Below, in pieces: positions 1 to 5,860 of a stretch of DNA of 20,882 nt. The translations under genes and the position numbers were made by a program. Position 1 is the stretch's first letter, and every line of letters begins with the position of its first letter. The notes below the pieces were generated by a model. The model was not told where the DNA came from, ran no database searches, and was given only the letters and a program-made list of their open reading frames with translations. Source of the DNA: a virus; IMG/VR virus record IMGVR_UViG_3300021962_000782, positions 1-20,882 of that record. One strand, 5' to 3'.

Positions 1-165
1 CTTGCCCTTGCCGTAGCCGGAGCCGTAGCCGTAGCCGTAGCCGTAGCCGTAGCCGTCGCCGTCGTTGTAGCCGTTGCCGTAGCCGTCGCCGTTGCCGTCG
101 CCGTAGCCGTCGCCGTAGCCGTAGCCGTCGCCGTTGCCGTCGTCTGTTTGTCTTAACAAGTACAC
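1..165 (-). CDS. Gly-rich (G-Y/D/N) hexanucleotide-repeat protein, partial
   Basis: On the minus strand an open frame of 55 codons runs off the left edge without a stop. After about eight ordinary residues (MYLLRQTD if the GTG at 163-165 starts it) nearly every second residue is glycine, alternating with Tyr, Asp or Asn. The DNA is an imperfect hexamer repeat of GGCTAC/GGCGAC/GGCAAC units. The start is uncertain: a G-rich stretch (GGGGG) lies about 6 nt before the GTG, and the palindrome at 178-195 lies just upstream, as it does before other leftward genes. An ATG at about 171 is out of frame and gives only five codons. I do not know a function. Low-complexity Gly-Tyr-Asp repeats suggest a disordered protein, but the repeat could also be non-coding. 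It would be the last gene of the leftward operon seen here. Confidence 0.45.
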   Translation of the reverse strand, partial: MYLLRQTDDGNGDGYGYGDGYGDGNGDGYGNGYNDGDGYGYGYGYGYGSGYGKGK

Positions 166-177
166 GCCATACCCCCG

Positions 178-195
178 TTTTCTTAGCTAAGAAAA
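178..195. repeat. 18-bp palindrome TTTTCTTAGCTAAGAAAA, copy 1
   Basis: Exact copy. It overlaps the stop codon (TAA) of the metallopeptidase/VWA gene, so that protein ends in Phe-Leu-Ser. It also precedes the Gly-rich repeat ORF that follows on the minus strand. Confidence 0.9.
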
Positions 196-1349
196 ACAGT
201 TTTACCACAATCAGCCATAGGCTTACGAGGATTACACACTACCCACAGGATAGGCGCGGGCCAGTCTTTACCCCAGCTAGGCACCTCACCGTCAGTCAAC
301 ATGATGCCGACATCCGGCTTTATATTATGTTCGTGCAAATACGCAGACACACACGACGGGTCAGTACCCCCGCCACCTTTGGGTTTCGTTTGGGTAAACA
401 CCGCATCATACGAACCCGAACCATACTGCTCATGTCCAGCAACCGCAGTGTCCCAATACATAATATGCAGGACTTCCGGGTTTACCATGTTGCATATACC
501 GACCACTTCACTCAAAAACTTGTTCAGGTCATCGCCACCTATCGAACCGGATGTATCTACTCCACATACGATATTACCAACAGTCTCGCCCGTCAGTGTA
601 GGCATGGATATGTCCATAGATAGATAACGCTTGTTTAGCCTACGCCAAGATGATGTTGTCTTATCCGCGCAAATAGATGACACAAACTCACGCAACGCAT
701 CACGCCAATCTATTTGTGGATTGAGTAAATCCTCCAACTCACGGGACATACCACCCGCGTTCTTACCTACCAGCTTTTCCTGAGCAAGCTTACCCTGCCT
801 CAATGCAGACTCCAGTTCTTTCTGGATTACCGCCTGTTCTTCCGGTGTCAATTTGTCTGCCGCTTTCCAGTCATGCTCATCGAAACCACCACCGCCGCTT
901 GGTTTGCCGTTCTTTTTCAGCATGTCATAAACTTGTTTCGTGGTCATGTTGGCATATTGTGAGTCATACAACCCACCAGCAGGCATGGATATGGTTTCCT
1001 TGTTAGGGTCGCTATGTACCAACTCGTAGTTGATAACATAGTCCATTGCCATATTCGCCAGCATCGCGTTTTCTTTGGCTAATGCTTTCCATACAAACAA
1101 GTGACGGTACGCCTTGTGCAAAGTCTCGTGCATCACGAGAAACGCCAGTTCTTGATTGGTCATACCAGCCACAAACTTGCGACCGTAGTAATCATTGATA
1201 CCATCCGTACACGCTGTTGGTATATCGTCGGATATGTAGGTATCGCCCATCATCAGCACACCGGAATACAGCGAGAATTTTGGGTGTGACATCAATGACA
1301 TCTTTGCCGCTTGCAATCGGCGTGTTTCTTTGTCTTTTGGTACAGCCAT
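183..1349 (-). CDS. DUF2201-type putative metallopeptidase with C-terminal VWA domain
   Basis: This 388-aa protein has two domains. The N-terminal part carries H-E-T-L-H at residues 74-78 with a further His at 83 (HExxHxxxxH), followed by A-M-D-Y-V-I-N at 101-107. This is the pattern of DUF2201-like putative metallopeptidases. A linker with N-P-Q-I-D-W-R (210-216) leads to a VWA-like domain. There the MIDAS motif D-T-S-G-S is at 265-269, a conserved T-D pair is at 329-330 and T-D-G-E is at 352-355. Metal-binding and catalytic residues look intact. The start is supported by AAAGGAG upstream of ATG at 1349. It is downstream of a MoxR-like ATPase and a 285-aa gene on the same strand, the familiar MoxR-VWA pairing (for example RavA-ViaA) in which the AAA+ ATPase remodels a target recognised by the VWA protein. 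Its substrate in this phage is unknown. Family assignment is confident; proteolytic activity is inference. Confidence 0.85.
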   Translation of the reverse strand: MAVPKDKETRRLQAAKMSLMSHPKFSLYSGVLMMGDTYISDDIPTACTDGINDYYGRKFVAGMTNQELAFLVMHETLHKAYRHLFVWKALAKENAMLANMAMDYVINYELVHSDPNKETISMPAGGLYDSQYANMTTKQVYDMLKKNGKPSGGGGFDEHDWKAADKLTPEEQAVIQKELESALRQGKLAQEKLVGKNAGGMSRELEDLLNPQIDWRDALREFVSSICADKTTSSWRRLNKRYLSMDISMPTLTGETVGNIVCGVDTSGSIGGDDLNKFLSEVVGICNMVNPEVLHIMYWDTAVAGHEQYGSGSYDAVFTQTKPKGGGGTDPSCVSAYLHEHNIKPDVGIMLTDGEVPSWGKDWPAPILWVVCNPRKPMADCGKTVFLS

Positions 1350-1375
1350 GATTGTGTCTCCTTTGTTTTATATTA

Positions 1376-2233
1376 TTACCACTCGTACTTGCTCAGTATT
1401 TCATCAAGGTTACGCTTCATATCCTGTCGTGTGGACGGGTGTTCCTTTATGTGCTCGATATGCACACCGCGCAATGACGCTTCCAAATCCTTACGTGCCT
1501 GTTCAAGTGCAGGGTCTTTGGTTACGTTCAAGTGCGCTAACAAGTCGCACAGGTCTTGTGCATTGGTAAGGAACGTCTCGTGCCACCGCTTTTTCTTGCT
1601 CTCGTCCGTATCCTTGTCATCCAGTTTCCCAGCCATGTACTGTAACATGTTATGCAGTCTATCCCACGAATCACGCATGGCCTCGGACACTCTGGTATTA
1701 AACGCTTTGTCATACTGTTCACGCAGGTCATCAAGGTCTTGCGTGTTGGCGTCCAGTCTGAAGTCTCCACTCGCAGGTAACGGACTGAACACATAGTTAA
1801 ATGCAAACTTATTATGTATCTCGCTGACATCCGGGTAGTCGTCAGGGTTAAACAAGTCACCCAGATAGTTGTGCGCGGTCTGCATCAATGCCGGATACGC
1901 AGTGAAAAACTCCTCGACCATTCTGTGAAACGTATCCTCACGCCCCCGTATCTCACGCTTGTAGTCGATAAACATACTGGTAGGTATCAACCGCGCACCC
2001 TTATCTGACCACGGTAACGTCCGGGCAATGTGCCACTGCCGACAACTCGATGCGAAATCAAATATCTCTTTGCGCTTGTTCGTTCCAGCGAACAGATTCT
2101 TGTGTACTTTCGCCGCACCGTGTGCCGCTTGATTCTGGTTAAGTACATCCGCTGTCGCTGCCTTGTCCAGCTTGTTTGCAGTCCAGACGGATATGTTCAA
2201 CTCAACTAATAACGCGCTGTTTGAAATGCTCAT
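1376..2233 (-). CDS. Conserved-looking hypothetical protein between MoxR and VWA genes
   Basis: A 285-aa soluble protein without signal peptide or membrane segment. It is largely helical by composition, with charged stretches (for example around residues 195-235) that could form coiled coils. I do not recognise a domain with certainty; a DUF3150-like protein is a possibility by genomic context only. ATG at 2233 has an AGGAG ribosome binding site, and palindrome copy 2 lies immediately upstream of that site. It sits between the MoxR-like ATPase and the metallopeptidase/VWA gene with short gaps on both sides, so the three are probably cotranscribed. A role as adaptor or substrate-binding partner of the ATPase is plausible but is only inferred from position. 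Confidence 0.8.
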   Translation of the reverse strand: MSISNSALLVELNISVWTANKLDKAATADVLNQNQAAHGAAKVHKNLFAGTNKRKEIFDFASSCRQWHIARTLPWSDKGARLIPTSMFIDYKREIRGREDTFHRMVEEFFTAYPALMQTAHNYLGDLFNPDDYPDVSEIHNKFAFNYVFSPLPASGDFRLDANTQDLDDLREQYDKAFNTRVSEAMRDSWDRLHNMLQYMAGKLDDKDTDESKKKRWHETFLTNAQDLCDLLAHLNVTKDPALEQARKDLEASLRGVHIEHIKEHPSTRQDMKRNLDEILSKYEW

Positions 2234-2246
2234 TGTGTTTCTCCTG

Positions 2247-2264
2247 TTTTCTTAGCTAAGAAAA
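2247..2264. repeat. 18-bp palindrome TTTTCTTAGCTAAGAAAA, copy 2
   Basis: Exact copy in the 37-bp gap between the MoxR-like ATPase stop and the 285-aa gene start. On the minus strand it is followed immediately by CAGGAG and the ATG, so it abuts the ribosome binding site. No promoter is visible in this gap. Confidence 0.9.
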
Positions 2265-2270
2265 TGATTG

Positions 2271-3341
2271 CTAGATTAAATACTCGTACTCGTGTACCCA
2301 CTTGGTAAATCTCGCAGACGAAAATGCGATTGCCTGTTTGTTGGGTGTTTTCGCCAGCGACAATGCAAAGCACGCCTGCCACTCAGGTTGCAGCCGTTCC
2401 AGATATTCCATGAACGGGTCAAGTGTATCTTTGGTTATTTTCTGGATAGCACCGAACGCCATTACCGAACACGCTGCCGCAGACTTGGGTAACCGCGCAC
2501 CTTTCGGGTCTTTCACAATATCCTTGAATGGCACAAGCTGGTCGTGATACTCAATGAATGCTTGCATATCCCGCGCTGCCGCTTCACCGATAGCACCTGC
2601 CAAAGCTGCCATAACAGAGTGAGAGTCAAGCATATCGCGTCCATGCAGCACATTCGATGCCAACACCAGCGACCGTGGCGTAACACAGGCTTTCTGTACC
2701 TTTTTAGGATTGTAGCAATACGGGTTATCCTCATTGCCCTCGTCCAGATACGACGCCATACAGTGTGGATACTGGTCTACCCACGCCAGCACTACTTCAT
2801 GCACGCCCCGATTGACGGCCCAGCGTAGCCACTGTTCTGCACTAGGGTTATCAATGTGCAACTCGATGATGCGGTTGCGGCTGTGTGCTTTCAGGTTGTC
2901 ACCTACCCCGTCCGATGTCAGGTTGCCAGTCATTACAATGATGGAACCTTTCGGTACAGGAACATCACCCAGCCGTGGATTACTTTGTTCAATCAGTGGA
3001 TGCAGCATGTTTTTCACAGGGTCTACGCCCTTTGTATATTCATCAAGGAATATGACGACCGGTTTCCCCTCGTGTAGTTTGAACCGGCTATTTGGCAGGT
3101 ACTCGGTCACCCGCTTCTCGCGGTTCGGGAATGGTATCCCTATGTCGCCCAAATCCATGTTAGGTACGTCTACATATACTTTTTCGTACCCTGTTTGCTC
3201 GCTGATGTATTCAATCAGGGAAGTCTTGCCTATACCCGGTGCGCCACGTAGTAAGTACACGTTTTGCGGTGTGGCCATGATAATTTTGGCAGCTTGTTCT
3301 AAGGTTACACGGGTGTTGAATTGTATTTTGTCAGTACTCAT
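2271..3341 (-). CDS. MoxR-like AAA+ ATPase
   Basis: A 356-aa AAA+ protein. Walker A is G-A-P-G-I-G-K-T at residues 33-40, Walker B is V-V-I-F-L-D-E at 95-101, the sensor-1 region is I-I-V-M-T-G-N ending at 140, and candidate arginine-finger residues lie at S-R-N-R (154-157). D-L-G-D-I-G-I-P at 63-70 matches the segment after the first strand in MoxR/CobS-type ATPases. All nucleotide-binding residues appear present. It has an AGGAG site before the ATG at 3341. MoxR ATPases usually act as chaperones together with a VWA protein encoded next door, and here a VWA protein lies two genes downstream. Such pairs in other systems mature metal-containing enzymes or remodel complexes; the target in this phage is not known. 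Unlike its neighbours, this gene lacks the 18-bp palindrome upstream and instead has a GC hairpin. Confidence 0.9.
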   Translation of the reverse strand: MSTDKIQFNTRVTLEQAAKIIMATPQNVYLLRGAPGIGKTSLIEYISEQTGYEKVYVDVPNMDLGDIGIPFPNREKRVTEYLPNSRFKLHEGKPVVIFLDEYTKGVDPVKNMLHPLIEQSNPRLGDVPVPKGSIIVMTGNLTSDGVGDNLKAHSRNRIIELHIDNPSAEQWLRWAVNRGVHEVVLAWVDQYPHCMASYLDEGNEDNPYCYNPKKVQKACVTPRSLVLASNVLHGRDMLDSHSVMAALAGAIGEAAARDMQAFIEYHDQLVPFKDIVKDPKGARLPKSAAACSVMAFGAIQKITKDTLDPFMEYLERLQPEWQACFALSLAKTPNKQAIAFSSARFTKWVHEYEYLI

Positions 3342-3364
3342 TTTTGTATCTCCTGTTTTATGGA

Positions 3365-3383
3365 GCGGGGGAGTACCCCCCGC
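3365..3383. promoter_or_regulatory. GC-rich hairpin upstream of the MoxR-like gene
   Basis: GCGGGGG and CCCCCGC form a 7-bp stem around a 5-nt loop (AGTAC). It lies between the 87-aa gene stop and the ribosome binding site of the ATPase gene. No U-run follows on either strand, so it is not a typical terminator. It may attenuate transcription or protect or process the mRNA. Confidence 0.5.
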
Positions 3384-3398
3384 CGATTTTGTTTATGA

Positions 3399-3662
3399 TT
3401 ACACTACGCAAGGCAAGAAAAATAACACCTTGTTCTTCGGCACGGACGGGTTGCCACACTTGTCCAGTATGGTTTCCTTTGTCGGGCCTTTCAGGGCAAT
3501 CTGCCCAAGTCCCGCTTCCGTACCCCATACCCGGATGACACTGGCATCATGCAGGCACCACTGGTCACCCGCATCCGTATAGTCTTGGCATATAAATACC
3601 CAGCCAGAATCCACGACTATGATGGTCTTACCGTTTACTACTACTGCGTTTTGCTTACGCAT
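3399..3662 (-). CDS. Small conserved phage protein of unknown function (87 aa)
   Basis: An 87-aa protein with strand-forming, hydrophobic repeats and the segment A-S-V-I-R-V-W-G-T-E-A-G-L-G (residues 40-53). I remember this segment as typical of a small family found in many environmental phages near early genes. No catalytic motif is recognisable and no membrane segment is evident. The ATG at 3662 is preceded by an AGGAG site, then palindrome copy 3, then a consensus promoter about 100 bp upstream. This makes it the first gene of the unit that continues into the MoxR-like ATPase, the 285-aa gene and the VWA gene. Family recall is from memory and unchecked. Confidence 0.75.
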   Translation of the reverse strand: MRKQNAVVVNGKTIIVVDSGWVFICQDYTDAGDQWCLHDASVIRVWGTEAGLGQIALKGPTKETILDKCGNPSVPKNKVLFFLPCVV

Positions 3663-3675
3663 TTTGTTTCTCCTG

Positions 3676-3693
3676 TTTTCTTAGCTAAGAAAA
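3676..3693. repeat. 18-bp palindrome TTTTCTTAGCTAAGAAAA, copy 3
   Basis: Exact copy in the leader of the 87-aa gene. On the minus strand it lies downstream of the promoter at 3738-3766 and directly before the AGGAG ribosome binding site. Confidence 0.9.
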
Positions 3694-3737
3694 CGCTTAT
3701 CACGTTGTTGGACTACCTTTTCTCACTACGAACACCC

Positions 3738-3766
3738 ATTATACCACACTTATTTGTCAGTGTCAA
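3738..3766 (-). promoter_or_regulatory. Consensus sigma-70 promoter (leftward)
   Basis: On the minus strand TTGACA (3761-3766) and TATAAT (3738-3743) are separated by 17 bp, matching consensus in both boxes. The -10 region and most of the spacer are the same as in the promoter at 5121-5149 (23 identical bases, then 5 differences, then 10 identical). It would start transcription near 3731 and express the 87-aa, MoxR-like, 285-aa and VWA genes, with palindrome copy 3 in the leader. Confidence 0.88.
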
Positions 3767-3792
3767 ATCACAACACAAACAAAAACCTACGC

Positions 3793-4734
3793 TCAATACC
3801 TGAACGAACTCTTTTCCAATCCGTTGTAACTGTACGGCACGGGTACGCTTATTTTTCCCCTATAAGTTTTGTACATATAATTACGGAACACCTGTGTCAC
3901 GACCCCTATTTCAATCAAGCCTGTATGGTTATATATGCCCTTTGTTATTTGCAGCATCACTTCCGGGTCAGGTTCTGCCTGTCCCCGTATGGATTGCACA
4001 AGGCTCGCAAGTTCTTTGTTGTTGGTTGCGTACACGTTATACCTGTTATCATCTATGGAATGGCTAGGCATTATCGCTTTTTTCACTGTGTAATTCCGGT
4101 GCTCCCATTTCCGCGTATCGCTGTTATATAAAAAGCCTGTTTGCTCCACGGACACTGCGGTCAGTTTGAATATACCGACGATATAATTGCGTAACGCTTT
4201 GAAGTCTTTGTTCAGCTTCCGTGCTGCGGCCTTGTCTAGTTTCCGCATGTTGGACGGCAACAGCTTTTCCATGCTGGCATCATCCAGTTTATACACTTGT
4301 GTTTGTATGCCCATCGGCACCAGCCTGTAGCTCCTGCTTGGATGTAATGGATAGTATTTCTGCGTTATCTCGTTTGCCTCTTGTGTATGCACCGACACCC
4401 ATACTTTATTATCGTACAAGTAAAAATATATTCCACAACTCCCGACCACCCTGTTTACCACTTTACGTGTGGACTCCGTTACCCAGCCGTGGGCGCATAA
4501 CTCTATGCTGTTGTCTGGATGCACGGTGATAACCGGATTGCGGTTGTAATTTATCTGGTAACTCTCGCCTGACTTCGTTATGGTCACGCCTCGTTCGCGC
4601 CTGTTCGAGCTAAACGGGCGGATTTCCGGGTGGCTGTTCCGTATAGGCTCGATTGTCTTGTAATACTTTTCTGCCTCGCTGTACGTGTTGCCTGCGGACA
4701 GTGAGAATATGTTGTGTGTTTGTTTTGCAAACAT
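3793..4734 (-). CDS. Hypothetical phage protein (313 aa)
   Basis: A 313-aa protein rich in Tyr, Asn and Thr with a likely beta-rich N-terminal half. The stretch N-P-V-I-T-V-H-P-D-N-S followed by H-G-W-V-T-E-S-T-R (about residues 66-90) resembles a motif I recall from hypothetical proteins of environmental phages, where a 'hNTpVvtyhpdgt...GW.T.tT' pattern occurs. No enzyme signature, signal peptide or membrane helix is visible. The ATG at 4734 is preceded by an AGGAG site, and palindrome copy 4 lies just beyond a short TG-rich spacer. The gene lies downstream of the zinc-binding gene and upstream of an independent promoter, so it is probably read from the promoter at 5121-5149. Function unknown. 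Confidence 0.8.
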   Translation of the reverse strand: MFAKQTHNIFSLSAGNTYSEAEKYYKTIEPIRNSHPEIRPFSSNRRERGVTITKSGESYQINYNRNPVITVHPDNSIELCAHGWVTESTRKVVNRVVGSCGIYFYLYDNKVWVSVHTQEANEITQKYYPLHPSRSYRLVPMGIQTQVYKLDDASMEKLLPSNMRKLDKAAARKLNKDFKALRNYIVGIFKLTAVSVEQTGFLYNSDTRKWEHRNYTVKKAIMPSHSIDDNRYNVYATNNKELASLVQSIRGQAEPDPEVMLQITKGIYNHTGLIEIGVVTQVFRNYMYKTYRGKISVPVPYSYNGLEKSSFRY

Positions 4735-4752
4735 TGTGTTTCTCCTGTTGTG

Positions 4753-4770
4753 TTTTCTTAGCTAAGAAAA
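4753..4770. repeat. 18-bp palindrome TTTTCTTAGCTAAGAAAA, copy 4
   Basis: Exact copy between the 83-aa and 313-aa genes. It is upstream of the AGGAG site of the 313-aa gene, separated from it by about 5 nt more than in copies 2 and 3. Confidence 0.9.
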
Positions 4771-4794
4771 TGGTTTACTTGTTTGTTACCCTTG

Positions 4795-5046
4795 TTACCT
4801 ATTCAATCCACCCTTGTTTATCTGCTTGAGCCAGTCCGGGTTGGGTATCACCTCGTACGCCTGCTTATGCAAGGGGGCGATAGTGTGCTTCACCTGTCTG
4901 GCCTCCTGCTCACCACAGTCTAGGCACGTTCTGTACCCCAGATTCCAACGGGCATGTAATACCGTGCCCGTACATTCACCACATAAATAGCGGCTATCCT
5001 CGGTCAAGGCACGTTCCACCAGTATTTGTCGCTTTGTGCGTTTCAT
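4795..5046 (-). CDS. Small C4 zinc-ribbon protein (83 aa)
   Basis: An 83-aa protein with two C-x2-C pairs, C22/C25 and C41/C44, separated by 15 residues. The second pair is in the context T-C-L-D-C-G-E-Q. This should bind one zinc ion, as in TraR/DksA-like or rubredoxin-type knuckles. The downstream segment K-H-T-I-A-P-L-H-K (53-61) belongs to a pattern I associate with a widespread small phage protein of unknown function. The start at 5046 is chosen because AGGAG lies 8 nt upstream; a longer in-frame extension would read through the palindrome and leader. It is the first gene after the consensus promoter at 5121-5149. A DNA- or RNA-polymerase-binding role is possible from size and zinc ribbon but is not shown. 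Confidence 0.82.
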   Translation of the reverse strand: MKRTKRQILVERALTEDSRYLCGECTGTVLHARWNLGYRTCLDCGEQEARQVKHTIAPLHKQAYEVIPNPDWLKQINKGGLNR

Positions 5047-5063
5047 GTTGCTTGCTCCTGTTG

Positions 5064-5081
5064 TTTTCTTATCTAAGAAAA
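5064..5081. repeat. Variant palindrome TTTTCTTATCTAAGAAAA, copy 5
   Basis: One central base differs from the exact motif (TC instead of GC), so both 8-bp arms are intact. It lies in the leader of the zinc-ribbon gene, a few bases upstream of its AGGAG site and downstream of the 5121-5149 promoter. Confidence 0.85.
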
Positions 5082-5120
5082 TGCAGGTAACCTTTACCCG
5101 CAGTCCCACTCTACACACCC

Positions 5121-5149
5121 ATTATACCACACTTATTTACCATTGTCAA
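5121..5149 (-). promoter_or_regulatory. Consensus sigma-70 promoter (leftward)
   Basis: On the minus strand TTGACA (5144-5149) and TATAAT (5121-5126) are 17 bp apart, a perfect match. The sequence is a near-duplicate of the promoter at 3738-3766. It would transcribe the zinc-ribbon gene and the 313-aa gene. The first TGTAAGAAA element starts 11 bp upstream of the -35 box, so a factor bound to the array could touch RNA polymerase here. Confidence 0.88.
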
Positions 5150-5159
5150 ATCATCATAA

Positions 5160-5712
5160 TGTAAGAAAAGGTCGGCAGGGGGTAATGTAAGAAAAATAGG
5201 GGCAGCGGGGTAATGTAAGAAATTGTGATTGTCTAGGAAAAAGGTAATGTAAGAAATTGTGATTGTCTAGGAAAATTAGGGCGAATGCAGGTGTGTAAGA
5301 AAAATTTTTGGACTATTGTAAGATGGTAAGAAAAAAAAATCATTTTCTTACACGGTTTCTTACAATATAGGCAGGTGTATTTTGCAGCCAAAAAATAGGT
5401 GTTTTTTAATGTTGTTGTATTGTATTGTAAGAATGTAAGAAATAAAAAGAAGTATATATCTATTAGGCACTTTAGACAATCTCTAAATATATACTCGTAA
5501 GAAAAGTGCTTAGAAAAAAAACCGCATATACTCTTTTTTTTTTCTTACATTCTTACATTAGCTCTTTTTCCTTTGCAATCATGCAGTTACCACACAAACT
5601 TAAAGTTTACAATAAAGAAATTTTCTTACATTACCGCTTTTTCTTTGTGAATCAACGATTTACATTTTCTTACATTAGGTCGATGTCATTTTTGGCCAAA
5701 ATTTTTCTTACA
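5160..5712. repeat. Iteron-like array of TGTAAGAAA in two orientations
   Basis: Exact TGTAAGAAA starts at 5160, 5186, 5214, 5248, 5294 and 5434. Its exact reverse complement TTTCTTACA starts at 5344, 5356, 5541, 5622, 5666 and 5704. Near-copies lie at 5317, 5325, 5426, 5496 and 5549. The longer form TAATGTAAGAAAA occurs at 5157 and 5183 and inverted at 5621 and 5665. Forward copies dominate the left half and reversed copies the right half. The region is very AT-rich with A and T runs, as in a DNA unwinding element. A replication origin or a multi-site operator fits; neither is proven. Confidence 0.8.
5209..5276 (+). repeat. Two tandem 34-bp direct repeats
   Basis: Units 5209-5242 and 5243-5276 are identical over their first 32 bases. 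Each contains GGTAATGTAAGAAA followed by GTGATTGTCTAGGAAAA. The unit combines the array motif with an ATTGTCTA element, which also occurs inverted as TAGACAAT at 5473 and 6727. Confidence 0.88.
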
Positions 5713-5730
5713 ACCCCCGAAAAATACCTG

Positions 5731-5736
5731 TTGACA
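5731..5736 (+). promoter_or_regulatory. TTGACA box facing right (possible weak promoter)
   Basis: A perfect -35 hexamer on the + strand. The sequence 17 bp downstream is TAATCT, a poor -10 box that lies inside the inverted repeat at 5752-5774. No + strand gene follows before the convergent 179-aa gene, so at most it would make a short non-coding or antisense RNA. Confidence 0.25.
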
Positions 5737-5751
5737 GCCAAAATTTATTAG

Positions 5752-5774
5752 GTTAATCTGCTACGCAGATTAAC
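5752..5774. promoter_or_regulatory. Perfect 10-bp inverted repeat (operator or hairpin)
   Basis: GTTAATCTGC and GCAGATTAAC flank a 3-bp centre (TAC), giving a perfect 23-bp dyad. Its half-sites are unrelated to the TAAGAAAA motif. It may be an operator overlapping a weak rightward promoter, or an RNA stem; no U-tract follows. Confidence 0.6.
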
Positions 5775-5789
5775 TTTCACCCCGGTGCA

Positions 5790-5807
5790 TTTTCTTAGCT
5801 AAGAAAA
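5790..5807. repeat. 18-bp palindrome TTTTCTTAGCTAAGAAAA, copy 6
   Basis: Exact copy, not upstream of a recognisable gene start. On the minus strand its TAA ends a short acidic-Ala reading frame whose last residues are Phe-Leu-Ser, the same ending as the VWA gene at copy 1. Confidence 0.9.
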
Positions 5808-5860
5808 CCGGCTTCCGCTTCGGCCTCGGCTTCGGCATCGGCATCCTCAGTCACTATCAC
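5795..5860 (-). CDS. Possible 21-aa acidic Ala-repeat peptide or gene remnant
   Basis: On the minus strand a frame starting at GTG (5858-5860, or 5852-5854) encodes alternating Asp/Glu and Ala residues (D-A-D-A-E-A-E-A...) and ends Gly-Phe-Leu-Ser at a stop inside palindrome copy 6. The repeat is six imperfect hexamers (GAAGCC/GATGCC) at 5810-5845. No ribosome binding site is evident and an in-frame stop lies just upstream. It could be a remnant of a larger repeat gene. It parallels the hexamer repeat next to palindrome copy 1. Expression is doubtful. Confidence 0.2.
   Translation of the reverse strand: MIVTEDADAEAEAEAEAGFLS

Noticed and set aside
1311-1796. 161-codon + strand frame opposite the 285-aa gene
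   Set aside because: Very Ser/Cys-rich, a shadow of the minus-strand coding frame, and it spans two real genes without a start signal.
2734-3582. 282-codon + strand frame opposite the MoxR-like gene
   Set aside because: It is antisense to an ATPase with intact motifs, has a Cys/Ser/Pro-biased composition, lacks a ribosome binding site and crosses the intergenic gap into another gene.
5047-5118. 24-residue upstream extension of the zinc-ribbon protein
   Set aside because: It reads through the palindrome and leader up to the promoter; ATG 5046 has AGGAG at proper spacing.
5160-5712. CRISPR array
   Set aside because: The repeats are only 9-13 bp, irregularly spaced and in both orientations, unlike CRISPR repeats with uniform spacers; no cas gene is present.
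5506-5751. 81-codon + strand reading frame in the repeat array
   Set aside because: It is built from TTTCTTACA repeats and T-runs, has no ribosome binding site and has a composition rich in Phe, Leu, Ser and Tyr expected from AT-rich DNA.
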